64,000 bases of DNA, taken from positions 85,384,477 to 85,448,476 of the forward strand of contig CM071928.1 in assembly GCA_016081115.2 (NCBI GenBank), in the 5' to 3' direction. The position numbers were made by a program, and so were the translations under genes. Within the stretch, counting starts at the first letter, position 1; each line of letters opens with the position of its first letter. Shown piece by piece: positions 23,458 through 34,329 of the stretch. Below the pieces are notes generated by a model. The model had not been told where the DNA came from. It saw only the letters and a program-made list of their open reading frames with translations, and made no database searches. The DNA comes from Rehmannia glutinosa (taxonomy: Eukaryota; Streptophyta; Magnoliopsida; Lamiales; Orobanchaceae).

Positions 23458-23615
23458 CTTTTATTATATATTTAGTATTTTAATACACTTATAATAATTG
23501 ACATGTCCACGAGACGGTGGAACTCTACGATCGTAACACATAAAGGCATGACATGAATGAATGACTAGCTAGGGAAGTTGATATTTTCCGCAACGACAAG
23601 AACGTCGGACTTGTT

Positions 23616-23799
23616 GGGGTGACCCCAAGTATAACTCTCCGATGCTTAAGTACGTACAAACTTTTGGAGGTATATATAGATCATAATAAGAGCTGTGAAA
23701 AATCTCAATAAATGTTGGACCTCTTACTTTGATTTCTATATATTTCTAAAAGCTCATACGTATTTAAGCATAAGCAGGTTATAACTGGGGGCTACACCC
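23616..23799. mobile_element. Fold-back MITE
   Basis: The left end GGGGTGACCCCAAGTATAAC and the reverse complement of the right end (GGGTGTAGCCCCCAGTTATAAC-type) match imperfectly for about 40 bases, including the inner blocks ATGCTTAAgTACGTA. Length is about 184 bp. No clear TSD was found, so the superfamily is unknown. Confidence 0.55.
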
Positions 23800-24054
23800 A
23801 TAAAGATTGAAAATTTTGTCTTTGCATGAAGATAACTCGACTCTGAGATAACAGGCCATCCAATTTATAGCTCTTATTGGATTATAATCATACCAATAAT
23901 AGAGTTCAATCTTCACGTGACATACTAATAGCAACATATAATCTTATAAAGATAACATTATGTAGTTAATTACACTATAAATGAAATATAAAATGAAGTA
24001 GAAATCTCGTACAATATATTGTAATGAGGACTCTAATTAGTTTATGTGGGCTAC

Positions 24055-24185
24055 CCCCAAAGTGCAGTGGTTATAGTCCCGTACTCCCGTCATTGAAAAA
24101 GGTGATTGATTGGCTTCACAATAAACTTAAATTCGAATTCTAATAGTTATTTAAAAATGCTTAATCTCTTGGTAAAAAAATATAT
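24055..24185 (+). mobile_element. Possible tRNA-derived SINE
   Basis: tagtcccgtac follows gcagtggtta, an A-box-like segment. aattcgaattct about 55 bases later resembles a B box. The unit ends in an A/T-rich tail. No convincing TSD was found. Confidence 0.3.
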
Positions 24186-24525
24186 ATATAATTGAAAATT
24201 GATTTTAAAAATTGCAAAAAAAAATATATCATTCATAATTTTCTAATTTATCTGAAAAATATTTTACAGCAGTGTTCCTTGGCATAAGCAGGCCCACACA
24301 GCACGTCTTTGGACTCTCCGCATTATCAGCAGTACCTTCCAAATTCCAGCTTTTAACAAATCTCCTTAATCTTCTCCCTTCCCATCGTTTTCAACAAACC
24401 CTAATTCCCCATTTTCCCCCAATTTATAGCTTTCAACCGATCCCCACATTTCCCCCCTCCTCCATTTCCCTTCGTATTCTTGGTTGTTTTGCAGAGAGAA
24501 ATCTTAGATCCACAATTTCGTAATC

Positions 24526-27173
24526 ATGGCGGTGGCGGCGCGCGAGGAGAACGTTTACATGGCGAAGCTGGCCGAGCAGGCGGAGCGGTACGAGGAAATG
24601 GTGGAGTTCATGGAGAAGGTGTCCGCGTCGCTGCCGGAGAAGGAGGAGCTGACGGTGGAGGAGCGTAATCTGCTGTCGGTCGCCTACAAGAACGTGATCG
24701 GCGCGAGGAGGGCGTCGTGGAGGATAATTTCCTCCATCGAGCAGAAGGAGGAGTCGAGGGGGAACGAGGACCACGTCAACACCATTAAGGAGTACAGATC
24801 CAAGATCGAGTCGGAGCTATCCGGCATCTGCGACGGCATTCTCAAGCTACTCGACGAGAGGCTCATCCCCTCTGCCTCCGCCGGCGATTCGAAGGTGTTT
24901 TATCTCAAAATGAAGGGGGATTATCATAGGTACTTGGCTGAGTTCAAGACGGGTGCTGAAAGGAAAGAGGCTGCTGAGAGCACTCTCACTGCCTACAAGG
25001 CTGCTCAGGTTTGCTTCTTCCTTTATTTTTTATTTTGTTGCATTATTTTCAATCTTCCCCTTGTACATTTTTTGTGTAGATCACACGCAATTTTGTTATG
25101 ATTTGTGCTTGTTTCCTGCACTTTTATCCATTTCCAAAGTTATATATCAGTGACTTGATTCTTCATAATATATGTAGGTTGATGTGCTGGAATATGTATT
25201 TGATTGTCATTAATTATCCCATTTGAGTAGATCAATTCCTATGAATGTGATCCCAATAAATAATAGTTGTTTTTTAATTTCAAACGCTGAATGTGGGCTT
25301 TGAGTTTGAGATTCATTTATTAAATCTGGGATGATATGAACTGAGAGGATGTTATAAACTAATCTATACTTCATTTTGTGTCATTGCATTTTGCTATAGC
25401 ATAATTGATTTCCCTTTTATACCAATGCACAACTACTTATCATTGATGCAAACTGTCCATTATTTAAATGTTCTATTTGATGGGCCTATTCGTGGTCATT
25501 TATAGTTTGGCGAATCTGACTATTCCATACAGCGCTGAAGCTAAGATCTTCATTTATTAGTGAAAAAGAAGTGGTTCTGACTTCTGATATATGAAAGTTT
25601 TGGTCGAATTTTGTTTACAGTGTTGCATAGTTAATTAGTTATGTGATGTAGTAAAGTTACTGATCCGTACCGTCCATGTTATTTATTGCTTGATAGGCAT
25701 TTATTTCTTCCGACATATATTTATGACTGATCGATTCATCGTTCTTAAATACTAAATAGCGATCGTTCAGCATATGTAAAGTTAATTTATAGAGTTCATT
25801 TAATAGAGATATGATTGTTGTATATTGTAACTCCACTTGCAGAAGAGTTTATGCCTCTTCTTATGCTTATGCAGGATATTGCTAATGTGGAGCTTGCCCC
25901 AACACACCCAATCAGACTTGGATTGGCTCTGAACTTCTCTGTTTTCTACTATGAAATCTTGAACTCCCCCGACCGTGCTTGTAATCTTGCAAAACAGGTA
26001 AAACATTTAACACACTTGAATTTTTGTTGTAGTTTTTTGTTATGTTTTTTACTTTTCAATGAAAACAATTCCGAGATTTGTATTCTCGCAATTTGGTAAT
26101 TTTACACCTGTTATGACATGCAAGCTCAATATCGTTGCATAAATTTAGCTTGTCCTTAACTAAACGATTCCACGTGTATGATGATGCTGATTTATTCACT
26201 GCCTTGGCCAGGCCTTTGATGAAGCAATTGCTGAGTTGGATACCCTAGGCGAGGAGTCCTACAAAGACAGCACCTTGATTATGCAACTTCTTCGTGACAA
26301 CCTCACTCTTTGGACCTCTGACATGCAGGTATTGATTTCTCAAAACATGTCATGTGATACGTATCAGCACTTATTTAAAGGAATAATTGCAAAAACTACC
26401 CCTAAGATTTAGCCTAATTACAAAACCTCTAGTTATTTTTCATAAGGGGTTACAAAGATTTGTAATTTACCTATAACAAATATTCCGCTCCTGCTGGTGC
26501 AATTTGTAAATTAAAACAAATGTTAATGGGGTGGTTTTGTAATTATCCCTTTCCTTAAACAGGGTTTTTAGTTTTTACGCTTCCAACTCATATTTTCTCA
26601 AATGTCAAAAGTATGAGGCCAGTATGGATATGTTTTCAAACCCAATTTTCCATTTTCCAACTATTCCGAAGAATGGATTTATGTTTGTTTAGGTAAGTTC
26701 TTAACGTAAATGACGTCATTTTCAGTTTTCACTTTTTTGTGTAAATATTCTTTGGAAACACAACCAAACAAAGTTTCGCCACAATCAAGCAAATCTATGT
26801 GGAAACACACTTCAAAAAACATAACCAAACAACTTTTCACTAATATCACTCAAATTTACGTCAAAAATACACTTTTATAAACTATAACCATACATATTTT
26901 CATTTTCAAACATAAAATTCAGACAACCACCCAAACACATTCTCAATTTTCACATGAAAACCAATAAAGTTTGAAAATTCATTTTCTAACATTAGAAACT
27001 GGAAATTGGAATCGGATATACATCCATATAGTTTTCTGGAAAGTGTGAATTACACTAGAACTGCAACTATCTTTACTTCTGCCGAATATTAATTGTATAA
27101 GGACACTTAAATGCAGGATGAAGGAGCTGATGATATCAAAGAAGCTCCCAAACCTGAAGAAGGACAACAGTGA
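24526..27173 (+). CDS. 14-3-3 protein (non-epsilon type), four exons
   Basis: Exons are 24526-25008, 25875-25997, 26212-26328 and 27117-27173. All junctions are GT..AG and all fall between codons, giving 259 residues, the normal 14-3-3 length. 14-3-3 dimers bind phosphoserine/threonine motifs on client proteins in cytosol and nucleus. The family signatures are present: RNLLSVAYKNVIGARRASWR in exon 1, and YKDSTLIMQLLRDNLTLW in exon 3. Groove residues are kept (Lys and Arg in YKNVIGARR, and Arg-Tyr in GDYHRYLAEF). The three introns, all in phase 0, and the short acidic last exon suit the non-epsilon group. Exon 1 is GC-rich relative to its surroundings. Intron 3 (26329-27116) carries a MITE and one arm of an inverted repeat that encloses exon 4. 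No damage is seen. Confidence 0.97.
26380..26549. mobile_element. MITE in 14-3-3 intron 3
   Basis: The left end GGAATAATTGCAAAAACTAC and the reverse complement of the right end (GGGATAATTACAAAACCACC) form a TIR. They match the ends of the element at 34049-34320. The flanking 9-mers (ttatttaaa / tttccttaa) agree only in part, so the TSD is decayed or absent. Confidence 0.6.
26648..27005. repeat. Left arm of inverted repeat around 14-3-3 exon 4
   Basis: This arm is the reverse complement of about 27705-28060, with roughly three quarters of bases matching by eye. Shared blocks include aaccaataaagtttgaaaat and tttccaactat. A related single copy is at about 47987-48525, so each arm is a member of a dispersed MITE family. 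Confidence 0.75.
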
Positions 27174-28546
27174 GGATACTTGTCCTAAAAGTAGAGTTCC
27201 TCACATCTCCATTGGCGCTTTTTATTTATTACTAGTTTTTTTCTTTTAAGTTTCATTTACCTGTTATTTTCAGTTTCTTCTAGGAGTTGGCATTATTGGT
27301 TACTGAATTATGTTTTCGTATCGATTCCCATTTATGAAATCCGTAATTTAAAGTATGTCAAGTTCTAAATTTTTCCATCAGTTGCCATTTATGCAGTAGG
27401 CAACATATTACATTATGTTATACATATGGTTTTTACTATAATTCTTTGTCAATACTTAGAGAGCTTGCACATGCCAAAAGAAATCATTATTTCGAGTCAT
27501 ATTTGTACCTTCCGTTTATCCTTGTAGCAATGTTTATGGATAAAGAATGAAGAGTAAAATAAGATTTTCAATTAAAACAACTCTAAAAGCCTGAATTATG
27601 ATTGGCTTTGGGTTCGAGCTAGCGTAGATTTTCTTGTTTGAATTTGGTTTGACTCAAAAAGTAGTATTCATGCATTTAAAGTTAGTTACGTTTAGAATAT
27701 TAAGTCCAATTTTTAATGCTAGAAAGTGAATTTTCAAACTTTATTGGTTTTTGTATGAGAATTAAGAATATATTTGGTTTGTGTTCTGAATTTTATGTTT
27801 GAAAATGAAAATATGTTTGTTTATGGTTTTTGAAACGTATTTTTGACATAAATTTGCGTGATTATAGTGAAAACTTGTTTGGTATAGTTTTTTAAGTTTG
27901 TTTTCACATAGATTTGTGTGGTTGTCATGAAAAAATGTTTGGTTGTGTTTCTAAAAGAATATTTTCATAAAAAATGAAAACCGAAAATGATCTCACTTCC
28001 ATTTAAAACTTTCCTAAACAAATATAAATTCAGTTTCGGGTATAGTTGGAAAAAGAAAAATGGATGTTTGAAATACAAACATATGTGGCCTTACTTTTTC
28101 ATAATCTTTCTTCTTGGAAGACTGAAAAAAGGTGATGTATAAATGGGAAGCACAATTATTAAAGGTTGAGTTAACCCTAGTCAAAAGTAAACACACAAAT
28201 CGTATGACTTGAAATGATGATGTCTTTTGTCATGTTGAAGCTCTCTTTAAGCGTTGCAAATATTATTAATGTAATATATGTGTTCAAAGCCCAATAAATC
28301 GGACTATCGGAGATAAGGCAGCTCGAACTTGCCTTGAAATTTGCATATAAAGCTTGAATTTTGTACAAGCTTGGATTGAGATAGAATTGGACGACGAGCT
28401 TGATGTTATGGATGGCAATGGGTGGGTTTAAACCCGAACACCTAATAAACCCGCCTTGACGGGATGGGTCCAAACTCAACCTCCTAAGCATATAGGATGA
28501 TCATCCACCTCTTAAACGTTGTTTTTCGAATCATGGTTACAGTCAT
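27174..28546. other. 14-3-3 3' flank and intergenic region
   Basis: No gene. The 3' UTR presumably lies in the first few hundred bases. The right arm of the inverted repeat occupies 27705-28060. Around 28395-28480 is a gggtgggtttaaaccc-type patch that looks like a fragment of a hAT MITE, too eroded to bound. Confidence 0.6.
27705..28060. repeat. Right arm of inverted repeat around 14-3-3 exon 4
   Basis: Reverse complement of 26648-27005. It lies about 530 bp downstream of the stop codon. Confidence 0.75.
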
Positions 28547-28559
28547 ATAATCTTATGAA

Positions 28560-28676
28560 TTAATTCTTTTTTTTAGTGCAAATCCTAGAAGGGTGGGGAC
28601 CTAGGTGAGAATCAAACCGTCAAGTCTAGTCTAAGCTTGAGAGTCTTTAACGAATGGACCACTATCCGATTCTCAC
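28560..28676 (-). mobile_element. tRNA-derived SINE
   Basis: On the minus strand the unit reads an A-box-like tagtggtccatt, then a B-box-like ggtttgattct about 40 bases on, and ends in an A-run. A perfect 13-bp TSD, ATAATCTTATGAA, flanks it at 28547-28559 and 28677-28689. TSD length, A-rich 3' end and Pol III boxes together fit a short SINE. Confidence 0.7.
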
Positions 28677-28702
28677 ATAATCTTATGAAGTTGAGTTACA
28701 TG

Positions 28703-28883
28703 CAGTGTTGTTAAAATCAGGCTAAGCGGTTATGTCTAAATCGGTGGAAAAATCGCATCGACCAAAAATCGGTCAGAATTCGGCCAAAGTAGATTAAAAT
28801 AAAAATTAAAAATAATAATACTATTTTTAAGCGATAGACGCCGGGCTATCGCCGATTAGCAGCTAGCAATTTCTGCAACCTTG
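28703..28883. mobile_element. hAT-type MITE with 8-bp TSD
   Basis: The ends CAGTGTTGTTAAAATC and the reverse complement CAAGGTTGCAGAAATT form imperfect TIRs. A perfect 8-bp TSD GTTACATG lies at 28695-28702 and 28884-28891. Length is 181 bp. Confidence 0.8.
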
Positions 28884-28891
28884 GTTACATG

Positions 28892-29635
28892 CTAAAGATT
28901 TTGTGATAAATCCATCTCTCTAGTATACAAAATGATTATATGCAGAAAATTAAGAGAATTCTTTCCATGATTACTAACCGTTTTAAATACAAAGGAGTAT
29001 CCAAACAAGATGCTCCATTTTTCAAAATGGCATTTGGAAATTGACTTTCTAGCAATGCATCTACCTCAGATGCCAATCACCATATTAGCAAAAGAAGATG
29101 AAGAAAAAAATAGAAACAATTTTAGACTGACAAACAAGGTATTATTTTTGTTTTTGTTTTGAGGACCAAATGAAAATCCCGTGATGAATTAATTTGGATA
29201 ATGAAGCCCTGGTTGCATCTGAAAGACCATATTTGGAGATCCCATGTATGTTTCATGTATAGGACCTCTTTACTAGTGATGGCCGCATAGGAAGTTTGTG
29301 AAGGACAACAGAATTTGAGTGTTGTATAAGATCTGGTGAAGGGATTTTTTTGTTATTCGGTGAAGAGGCGGTCTGATTGTCATTGAGGTTTACCGTCGTT
29401 ATATCATGAATGCTCGTTCTTCTCTCATCTTTGCCTCCGGAAAGTTTCCGGATGAAATACTTCTGAGCATGGCTAGCGACTTGAGTCGGCGTTCTAGCGA
29501 TCTTGCGGACATTTCTCCAGTTCCCTTTTCCATACTTTTTTAGTCCCTCATTTGCTATGTATTGGGACCATGTAGCTACCTACGCTCCATTACAACACTT
29601 TTTTTCAATTTTTATTGGTTGCATAATTTTTTTAT
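28892..29635. other. Intergenic, no gene seen
   Basis: Mixed-composition sequence with only short open frames. None has a recognisable motif or codon bias. Confidence 0.5.
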
Positions 29636-29643
29636 GCCACCAC

Positions 29644-29846
29644 CAGTGGCGGAACTATGGGGCAAATGGGGGCAGTGTTTTTAAAATTTTAATTTTTCTA
29701 CTTGTTATTTATTTTAAAATTATATCTATACTAATGAAAAATTACATTTGCCCCCCCAAAAAAAAAAAAAATTTTGAAGAAAAATTCATTCTATAGGTCT
29801 TCAAAATTGGTTTCCACCCCAGTCCCGAATCTTGCGTCCGCCACTG
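29644..29846. mobile_element. hAT-type MITE, CAGTGGCGGA ends
   Basis: The left end CAGTGGCGGAACTATGG pairs with the right end TTGCGTCCGCCACTG. The TSD GCCACCAC / GCTACCAC (29636-29643, 29847-29854) matches at 7 of 8 bases. Length is 203 bp. Confidence 0.82.
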
Positions 29847-29854
29847 GCTACCAC

Positions 29855-30433
29855 TCTTCTCTTTAATTGAATGACAGCGGTTGCGCAGCAAAAATGTGTG
29901 ATTTAGAAGAGCAACAGTAAAAGAGACGTGATTGTGTATGACGGCAATGTGTGATTTAGAAGGACAGTCAGAGTCGTAGTTTATTTAAAAGAAAATAGTC
30001 ATTTTCTTGATTATTCTCAAATGATAGGCTTTTATTTATACTAACACAACTCACTAACCAATTACTATAATTTATATGATTTAATGGCTACAATTCACTC
30101 ATTAGAATAGTCTAACAAAATATATATTACTCTATAATTATCTACAATTTTTCTTCTCCAAAAAAATCTAAATATTTTCTCAAGATATTTCAAAAGAATT
30201 TTCAGAAATTGGGCTTCTTGGGCTAATATTTAAATGACTTTTTTTTAATTTTCTATTCAAAAATATTCTTCAAACCAATATTATTTGGATCAAATCACGT
30301 CTATTGTCAACATATTTATTATATATTAACGATTTACATAAATAAATATATGCTTATATATATAAAAAGATTATATACGAGTGATTTGTACAAATATAAA
30401 AATTATAAATACCCCTTAAGTTTGTAACTGTTT
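29855..30433. other. Intergenic, AT-rich, no gene seen
   Basis: No ORF or repeat boundary could be supported here. Confidence 0.5.
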
Positions 30434-30442
30434 TATAATTAA

Positions 30443-31299
30443 GGGAAAATAAGATTTTTAGTCTTGTAAGTTGGACATTTTTGAGAATTAGTCCTCTAAG
30501 TTGTCACCTTTATATTTTAGTCCTTCAACTTTCAAATTTCTAGATATTTAGTCCTCTAACTTAGCAATTATACTTTTTGTCATATAACTTAACAGATTTC
30601 AAAATTTAGTTCTATAACTTAACAATAGTTAAACTTAACTAATTTATTAATTGTTTAATATCCACACTTCACATTTTTTATAGGACCAAAAGTAAAATAA
30701 TTAAACTTAATTTTTTAAAAGTTAAATTAAATTAAATTATAAAAGCAATTAAAAATTAAATTAATTTGATTAATAAAAAATTAAAATAAATATAAATTTC
30801 TAAAATAATTAACGAAATTTAGGAAAATTAAAATAATTACATTAAATTAGTGAATTAAGAATAATTTGTCATATTTATGTAACTAACCTTTGGTGACGAG
30901 AATTATCTCCAAGAAGTGGATCTGGACTAGTATACAAAATGCATTTATTACAGAAAGTTTAAAAGTTTAATGCTTGAAATGTTTTTAAAAAAGAATTAAA
31001 TTAAAAAATGATTAGTTATTTTTATATGAAAGTTAACTATTAATTAAAATTATTCAGTTTTAAAAACAAAATTTATTAAGAAATAACCTTTTAATATATT
31101 AATAAAATTTAAATATTGCTAAGTTATAAGACTAAATTTATGAAATTTATTAAGTTATATGACCAAAAATAAAATTGCTAAGTTAAATTACTGAATATCT
31201 AGAAATTTGTAAGTTAAAGGACTAAAATATGAAGGTGGCAACTTAGATGGCTAATTCTCAAAAAGATTCAACTTACACGACTAAAAATCTTATTTTCTC
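30443..31299. mobile_element. Non-autonomous MULE with long TIRs and 9-bp TSD
   Basis: The outer 200 bp at each end are inverted repeats. GGGAAAATAAGATTTTTAG at the left answers GAGAAAATAAGATTTTTAG on the other strand at the right, and the similarity continues through repeated tagtcctctaacttagca-type phrases. A perfect 9-bp TSD TATAATTAA lies at 30434-30442 and 31300-31308, the Mutator-superfamily signature. No transposase. Confidence 0.85.
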
Positions 31300-31366
31300 T
31301 ATAATTAACCCCTTCTTATGTACAATTAGTAAAACAAACGCATATGTCACGTGATATTTGTAATTT

Positions 31367-32614
31367 TGGATAAATTGTAGTTTTAGTCTAGTAACTTTGG
31401 GGTAGTTGCAATTTTAGTCCTTTATCTTTTAAAGTTGTATTTTTGGTCCTGGACAATTTTGCCCTTATGACTAAATAGTAATTTCGGTCCTTTATCTTTC
31501 TAACAATAGCAATTTTAGTCCTACAACTTTCGAGCATTAACAATTTTAGTCCTTAACATATTATATCTAATTTATTTAGATAAACCCATATTTTATGGAA
31601 TAAAAGATTCACATTTTCTGACACCTATTTTGGTCGTGGCATTGTCACACCTACTTAGATTAGTCTATTCAGAGATTTTAATATGATTGTTCCAATATGT
31701 TGTCTTGTCCTGATATTCTTGCGCATACATCATCAAAATTTGACGATATGCATATACTATCAGTGGCGGATCTAGGATTTTTATAATTGATAGATTAAAA
31801 AAATGTGCATATAAATATTGTTAATTATTTAAAGTCATAGTACAAATACTTTTAAAAATTTTGTAAAAGTTGATTATGTAACCATACATGAAAAATTAAT
31901 ACACATGTATAAAAGAAATAATTAGAACAATTAAGAAAACAAGATACAACAAAACACAATTTTGGTAACATTATTGATATTATTAGATTTTTGTTTTTTG
32001 ATATTTTTAATTTGTAGGTTTTGGCCATGGTTTATTTATTCAAGTTGCTAAGTCAATCTTTTAATTTTTGAAATTTTATTGCGGGGATTTATATTGTTTT
32101 ATTTGAATTTTCTAATTCTACTTTTACTTTTTGTAAAAATATGGGTACAAATTTATTATTAATTTTTTCTTTACTAAAAAATATAGTTGAATTTTTCCAA
32201 TAACTGTACCCCCAATTTTGTACGTAGATCCGCCGTTGTGTTCTATAAGATAGACATCTTGGACAATTGTCCAGATCCATTTTCTCAGAAAAAATTCTCC
32301 TCACCAATTGTTAATTACATTAATATAATAAATATAAGTAAAAATTCTTAATAAACCTAGGTTCTGATACTATTTTGAGCAAAACACTTAGTCAAATAAG
32401 TCATTGATGTGTATAAGGGTATTCTTGGTATTTTGAAAAGAAAAAATAAACCCAGGGAACCCATTTTGCAACAACTTGAAACTTACAAGACAAAATTGCT
32501 TAGGTATGAAACATATAGGATCAAACTTACATGACCAAATTTTGCAAACTGAATACTTATAGGACCGAAATTGCAAACTGCCTATAGTTGTAGGACCAAT
32601 TTTGCAATTTTCCC
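31367..32614. mobile_element. Second MULE-type element, interrupted by a hAT MITE
   Basis: The left end (tggataaattgtagtttt) and the reverse complement of the right end (gggaaaattgcaaaattgg) are diverged TIRs with repeated 'tagtcc' phrases. The TSD TTGTAATTT is at 31358-31366 and 32615-32623. A hAT-type MITE (31761-32238) is inserted inside it. The right end plus its TSD is then duplicated in tandem. Confidence 0.7.
31761..32238. mobile_element. hAT-type MITE nested in a MULE
   Basis: CAGTGGCGGATCTAGG at the left and GTAGATCCGCCGTTG at the right are TIRs of the same family as 29644-29846. Flanks TATACTAT and TGTTCTAT agree at 6 of 8 bases. Length is 478 bp. Confidence 0.75.
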
Positions 32615-32772
32615 TTGTAATTTCTTGAAACTTACAAGACAAAATTGCTTAGGTATGAAACATATAGGATCAAACTTACATGACCAAATTTTGCAAACTG
32701 AATACTTATAGGACCGAAATTGCAAACTGCCTATAGTTGTAGGACCAATTTTGCAATTTTCCCTTGTAATTT
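32475..32772. repeat. Perfect-looking 149-bp tandem duplication
   Basis: Copy 1 is 32475-32623 and copy 2 is 32624-32772. The unit holds the last 140 bp of the MULE-type element plus its 9-bp TSD. I saw no difference between the copies, so the duplication is recent. Confidence 0.9.
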
Positions 32773-33081
32773 TTAAAGAAAACTGGATTCTTTTGTAACT
32801 ATACTAATTCTCAAAGGATAGTATTTTTTTTTTATTATCCCTACATTACAAGAAAGTAAAATTCAAAATGAATGATGTACATAGAAAAGATCGAATCCAT
32901 TCCAGAGTCAGCTTATACGTCCCCCATCACGTGACGGCTTTTTCCTATTTTGGGTGAAGTATGTATTTGACTCGTATGTATGGGTATAAAAATACCAATA
33001 TCTTGTGTGTAATTCGTTAAATATGTAATGAAAAAAAAAATACTGTCGGTGTAAAAAATACCACCTATCATCCATGTCATG

Positions 33082-33306
33082 TAGAGGTAGCAAAATCAGC
33101 CCCAGCCCGAGGTTTGGGCCGTGTTTCTAGGCCCAAAAAAAGTCGGGCATATCTGGTCTGGCCCGATGGGCCGACTTTTTCGGGTCGAACAGATTTTTAT
33201 ACATGAATAGTATGTATGGGCTGACAAGTCATTTGAGAGGCCCGACCCGGCCCAAAATTTTGCAAAAACACGACATGGCCGGGCCGGGCCCATGGCCAGC
33301 TCTAAA
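33082..33306. mobile_element. MITE with GGCC-rich interior
   Basis: The ends TAGAGGTAGC and (other strand) TTTAGAGCTGGC are inverted. The interior is rich in cggcccgggcc-type runs. Flanks ATGTCATG (33074-33081) and TTGTCATG (33307-33314) agree at 7 of 8 bases, fitting hAT. The exact terminal base is uncertain by about two. Confidence 0.65.
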
Positions 33307-33535
33307 TTGTCATGTTAAGACAAAAAGGTCACATTGAAGCAAATCTATCCATGTCAGCAGCCTAAGTAGGTTCCAAAATCATACTTATCCTAATGACAGC
33401 ATCATGCAGACAGAGATCATAGGCAAATCTCATTATTTTAAAGGGTAAACTTTAAGTTGTGTTTATGCTAATATAATACAATTTAGTACCAAAGATTATC
33501 TAGTGAAGGAAAAAGTCAGAATCCATTCCCGTACA

Positions 33536-33700
33536 CAGGGGCGAAGCTAGACGTGTAGTTTTGGGGGACCAATAATTTGGGGGGGCAAAAATCAATAAAA
33601 TAACAAATATCTAATACTAAAAATTTATATTTTAAAATAAAATATACATAGAAAATATTAATTTTCAAAAAATTTGGGGGGCTTAGAGGATACGCCCCTG
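33536..33700. mobile_element. hAT-type MITE, CAGGGGCG ends
   Basis: CAGGGGCGAAGC and ATACGCCCCTG are inverted ends. TSD CCCGTACA / CCTGTACA matches at 7 of 8. Length is 165 bp. Confidence 0.78.
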
Positions 33701-33708
33701 CCTGTACA

Positions 33709-34039
33709 TGCTTGCTGAATCTCTTCTGGGAAAAGTAGAGACCAACATAATCAACTCTTTTACATTGCTAAGGTTCGACCTATTTACATAAAACTCCAGT
33801 TATCTTTCAAAATTACAAATATCCCATCACAGTGTAACAAAAACTCCCCTTGTCAAGGGGGTATTTGTAAACTTGAAACATAACTGAGTTCTTTTTGTAA
33901 TTAGGGTACCTCATGAGTGTTTTTGTGATTAACCCTATGCATAATGACAAAATTATAATGTCTTAGGCGTTTAGCACTCACCAAATAAAGAAGAACTAAG
34001 TTTGGAACTGGTACTCCATTTCTACATTCCAACATCATA
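33709..34039. other. Intergenic with a possible MITE remnant
   Basis: 33790-33950 has aattacaaatatccc and tttgtaattagggt phrases like the ends of the 34049-34320 element, but no clean termini or TSD. No gene. Confidence 0.4.
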
Positions 34040-34048
34040 TAAAAAGAA

Positions 34049-34320
34049 GGAATAATTACATAAAAATCTCTGAGTCCGGGCTAATTACAAAAAAACCCAA
34101 AGAGTTTTGAAAATGGCAGAAAACCCCTTAAGGTTTGATTACACTTATATCTTCCCCCTTTAGAAGCAAAAAAGGTTTCAAAACCCCCTGATATTTGTGG
34201 AAATATTACAATTATCCCCTTAAATTTAAGGCAGAATCAAACAAGATGGGTTTTTTTTGTAATTTTAAAGGATTTTTTCGTAATTAGTCCAAACCTTGGG
34301 GGTGCTTTTGTAATTATCCC
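34049..34320. mobile_element. MITE with perfect 9-bp TSD
   Basis: The left end GGAATAATTACATAAAAATC and the reverse complement of the right end (GGGATAATTACAAAAGCACC) are TIRs. The TSD TAAAAAGAA is perfect at 34040-34048 and 34321-34329, so probably Mutator-type. Same family as the intronic copy at 26380-26549. Confidence 0.83.
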
Positions 34321-34329
34321 TAAAAAGAA

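Larger units (their letters stand above)
23458..24525 (+). promoter_or_regulatory. Upstream region of the 14-3-3 gene
   Basis: AT-rich, with no gene. It contains a fold-back element (23616-23799) and a possible SINE (24055-24185). Close to the gene, aatttatagc at about 24419-24428 is a plausible TATA box, about 100 bp before the ATG at 24526. It is followed by a C/T-rich stretch likely to be the 5' UTR. CACGTC at 24302 is a weak ACGT-core element. Function not shown by sequence. Confidence 0.4.

Noticed and set aside
23616..23660. 5S rRNA-like or other structural RNA at the hairpin
   Set aside because: The similarity is explained by fold-back TIR ends. No 5S internal control region was found.
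24272..24523. 83-codon ORF just upstream of the 14-3-3 ATG
   Set aside because: It spans the probable TATA region and CT-rich 5' UTR and has no motif. An upstream ORF effect cannot be supported.
32388..32642. 84-codon minus ORF
   Set aside because: It lies wholly within MULE-type TIR sequence and the tandem duplication.
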